A stretch of DNA of 7,441 nucleotides. Origin: Flavobacteriales bacterium (GTDB taxonomy: Bacteria > Bacteroidota > Bacteroidia > Flavobacteriales > Flavobacteriaceae). Made by a program: the position numbers and the translations under genes. A model generated the notes under the pieces. The model was given only the letters and a program-made list of their open reading frames with translations, did not search any database and was not told where the DNA came from. Shown piece by piece: positions 6,780-7,441 of the stretch; the first letter of the stretch is position 1, and each line of letters opens with the position of its first letter. The DNA is taken from positions 1 to 7,441 of the forward strand of contig JALVDN010000353.1 in assembly GCA_027008965.1 (NCBI GenBank). The letters run 5' to 3'.

Positions 6780-7056
6780 ATATTCGCTTTGCTTAATATT
6801 TTAACATATTATTTCTTGTTTTGTTAACATTTATCTTTATCACTTAATAAACATGCATTAATATTTTTAAAATGTTTGTTATAAACACAAAATTTATCTA
6901 TAAAGGTTAAAATTATTCGATTATATTTTTAACTGGAATGATAAAAATTGAATACATAAAATTTAAATTTAAATCAATGGAAAATTACTATGAGATAAGG
7001 ATTCGTGCAATACCTGTTTTGTCTGAATTTTATAAGGGTTTTCACTGATAGCTAAT

Positions 7057-7088
7057 ACTAAAAAACCGAACTTAAACAAGCTCGGTTT
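7057..7088 (-). terminator. Intrinsic terminator of the upstream methyltransferase gene
   Basis: AAACCGA (7063-7069) pairs with TCGGTTT (7082-7088). After one mismatch, CTT pairs with AAG around a 4-base loop. On the minus strand the stem runs into a T-tract (TTTTTT followed by AGTAT). This is a standard rho-independent shape, about 150 bases after the methyltransferase stop, and it separates that gene from the FISUMP array. Confidence 0.75.
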
Positions 7089-7125
7089 CGTTTATCGAAA
7101 AAAGAAAATCGTAAGTAAATCAGAG

Positions 7126-7159
7126 CATTATTAATATCTATTAAGAAAAGTTAATAATG
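7126..7159. other. 9-bp inverted repeat in the 3' region of the methyltransferase transcript
   Basis: CATTATTAA (7126-7134) and TTAATAATG (7151-7159) are perfect 9-bp arms around 16 bases. A nested alternative pairing, TATTAA/TTAATA (7139-7156), shares the right arm. It lies between the stop codon and the terminator of the upstream gene. The arms are AT-rich, so chance is possible, and no T-run follows. Confidence 0.25.
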
Positions 7160-7234
7160 AATCGTTCTGAAATTTAACGCCAATCAAAATATTAGCATTT
7201 CAATTTGTTTATGAGAAAATCAAATATTTTCCTT

Positions 7235-7441
7235 CTAAAATAACTTTTGACGGACAAACGAAAAAAATGACATACGAACTGCTTGTTCGTTTATCCAAAT
7301 TTTTTCGAGCCGTTCAAAAACTTGTTTTTCCAAGGGTATTTTGTGCTTGCTATTATAAATTTTTACCGCCGACCAAGTGCTGATATATGAAAGCATATCC
7401 GAAAGTCGCCAATTGAACTTAAAGTCAAATTCCGGCATTGC
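7235..7441 (-). CDS. Class I SAM-dependent methyltransferase, C-terminal fragment (cut by window edge)
   Basis: The last 68 codons of a minus-strand gene are present, ending in TAG at 7237-7235. The frame continues off the right edge (codon GCA at 7441-7439 precedes Met), so the methionine at 7438 is not the start. The fragment reads FNWRLSDMLSYISTWSAV, then IPLEKQVFERLEKIW, and ends near Phe-Val-Arg-Gln-Lys-Leu-Phe. The W-L-x(5)-YI-x-TWSAV-x-x-Y pattern, followed by a Pro-Leu and a late Leu-x-x-x-Trp, is characteristic of the C-terminus of UbiE/Tam-like small-molecule methyltransferases. The SAM-binding Rossmann part would be outside the window. The substrate cannot be told. It is separated from the FISUMP genes by a terminator and a long spacer, so a functional link is unlikely. 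Confidence 0.7.
   Translation of the reverse strand, partial: AMPEFDFKFNWRLSDMLSYISTWSAVKIYNSKHKIPLEKQVFERLEKIWINEQAVRMSFFSFVRQKLF

Larger units (their letters stand above)
6644..7234. other. Long AT-rich intergenic region upstream of the FISUMP array
   Basis: About 590 bases lie between the methyltransferase stop and gene A, and I see no convincing gene in them. They contain a terminator for the methyltransferase gene (7057-7088), an inverted repeat (7126-7159), a CRP/FNR-like dyad (6764-6779), a candidate promoter element (6756-6763) and a predicted leader of roughly 100 bases ahead of gene A. The part between about 6690 and 6980 is extremely AT-rich. No tRNA, riboswitch or repeat array is recognisable by eye. 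Confidence 0.6.

Noticed and set aside
6959..6974. AAATTTAAATTT palindromic stretch as an origin or binding site
   Set aside because: It is a low-complexity A/T run in a very AT-rich spacer with no associated repeats, DnaA-like boxes or genes.
6938..7048. 36-codon plus-strand frame (MIKIEYIKFKFK...) in the intergenic region
   Set aside because: A frame this long is expected by chance in AT-rich DNA. It has a simple Lys/Ile/Phe/Tyr composition and no promoter match or convincing ribosome binding site.

Overview
The window comes from an AT-rich member of the Bacteroidota (Bacteroidetes). The evidence is the signal peptides ending in Ala-Gln, the FISUMP family (Fibrobacter succinogenes major paralogous domain) joined to Bacteroidota-type beta-sandwich repeats, a DUF4369-like/thioredoxin-like exported protein, the lack of clear Shine-Dalgarno sites, and a TAnnTTTG-like promoter element. 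No phage, plasmid, insertion sequence, tRNA, rRNA or CRISPR is visible. I cannot name the genus.

Layout. At 1-234 (+) is the end, or possibly the whole, of an unrecognised small helical protein. Everything else that is clearly coding lies on the minus strand, so it reads from high to low coordinates. At the right edge (7441-7235) is the C-terminal tail of a class I SAM-dependent methyltransferase, followed by a good intrinsic terminator (about 7057-7088). Next is a non-coding stretch of about 590 bases (6644-7234), very AT-rich in its lower half. It holds a candidate promoter and a TGTAA-N6-TTACA dyad with CRP/FNR-type geometry. Three paralogous secreted FISUMP genes follow head to tail: A (6643-5414), B (5349-4054) and C (4010-1791). 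C is double length because its beta-sandwich + FISUMP module is duplicated in tandem. A 9-bp perfect hairpin follows C, and then comes a periplasmic thioredoxin-like protein with a WCPHC active site (1677-295).

How the genes may work together. The four FISUMP modules share a rigid core and eight cysteines at equivalent positions, but differ in the loops after WMAENLNIG and after LPGG. That pattern suits a secreted, disulfide-braced family whose loops may contact different ligands. The exported thioredoxin-like protein at the end of the same-strand run could act on these cysteines. This is an inference from neighbourhood and motif only. FISUMP proteins have no firmly established function that I know of. 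The most interesting features are the paralogue array with its recent internal duplication (a 75-bp exact repeat), the conserved eight-cysteine pattern next to a CPHC oxidoreductase, and the dyad beside the candidate promoter.
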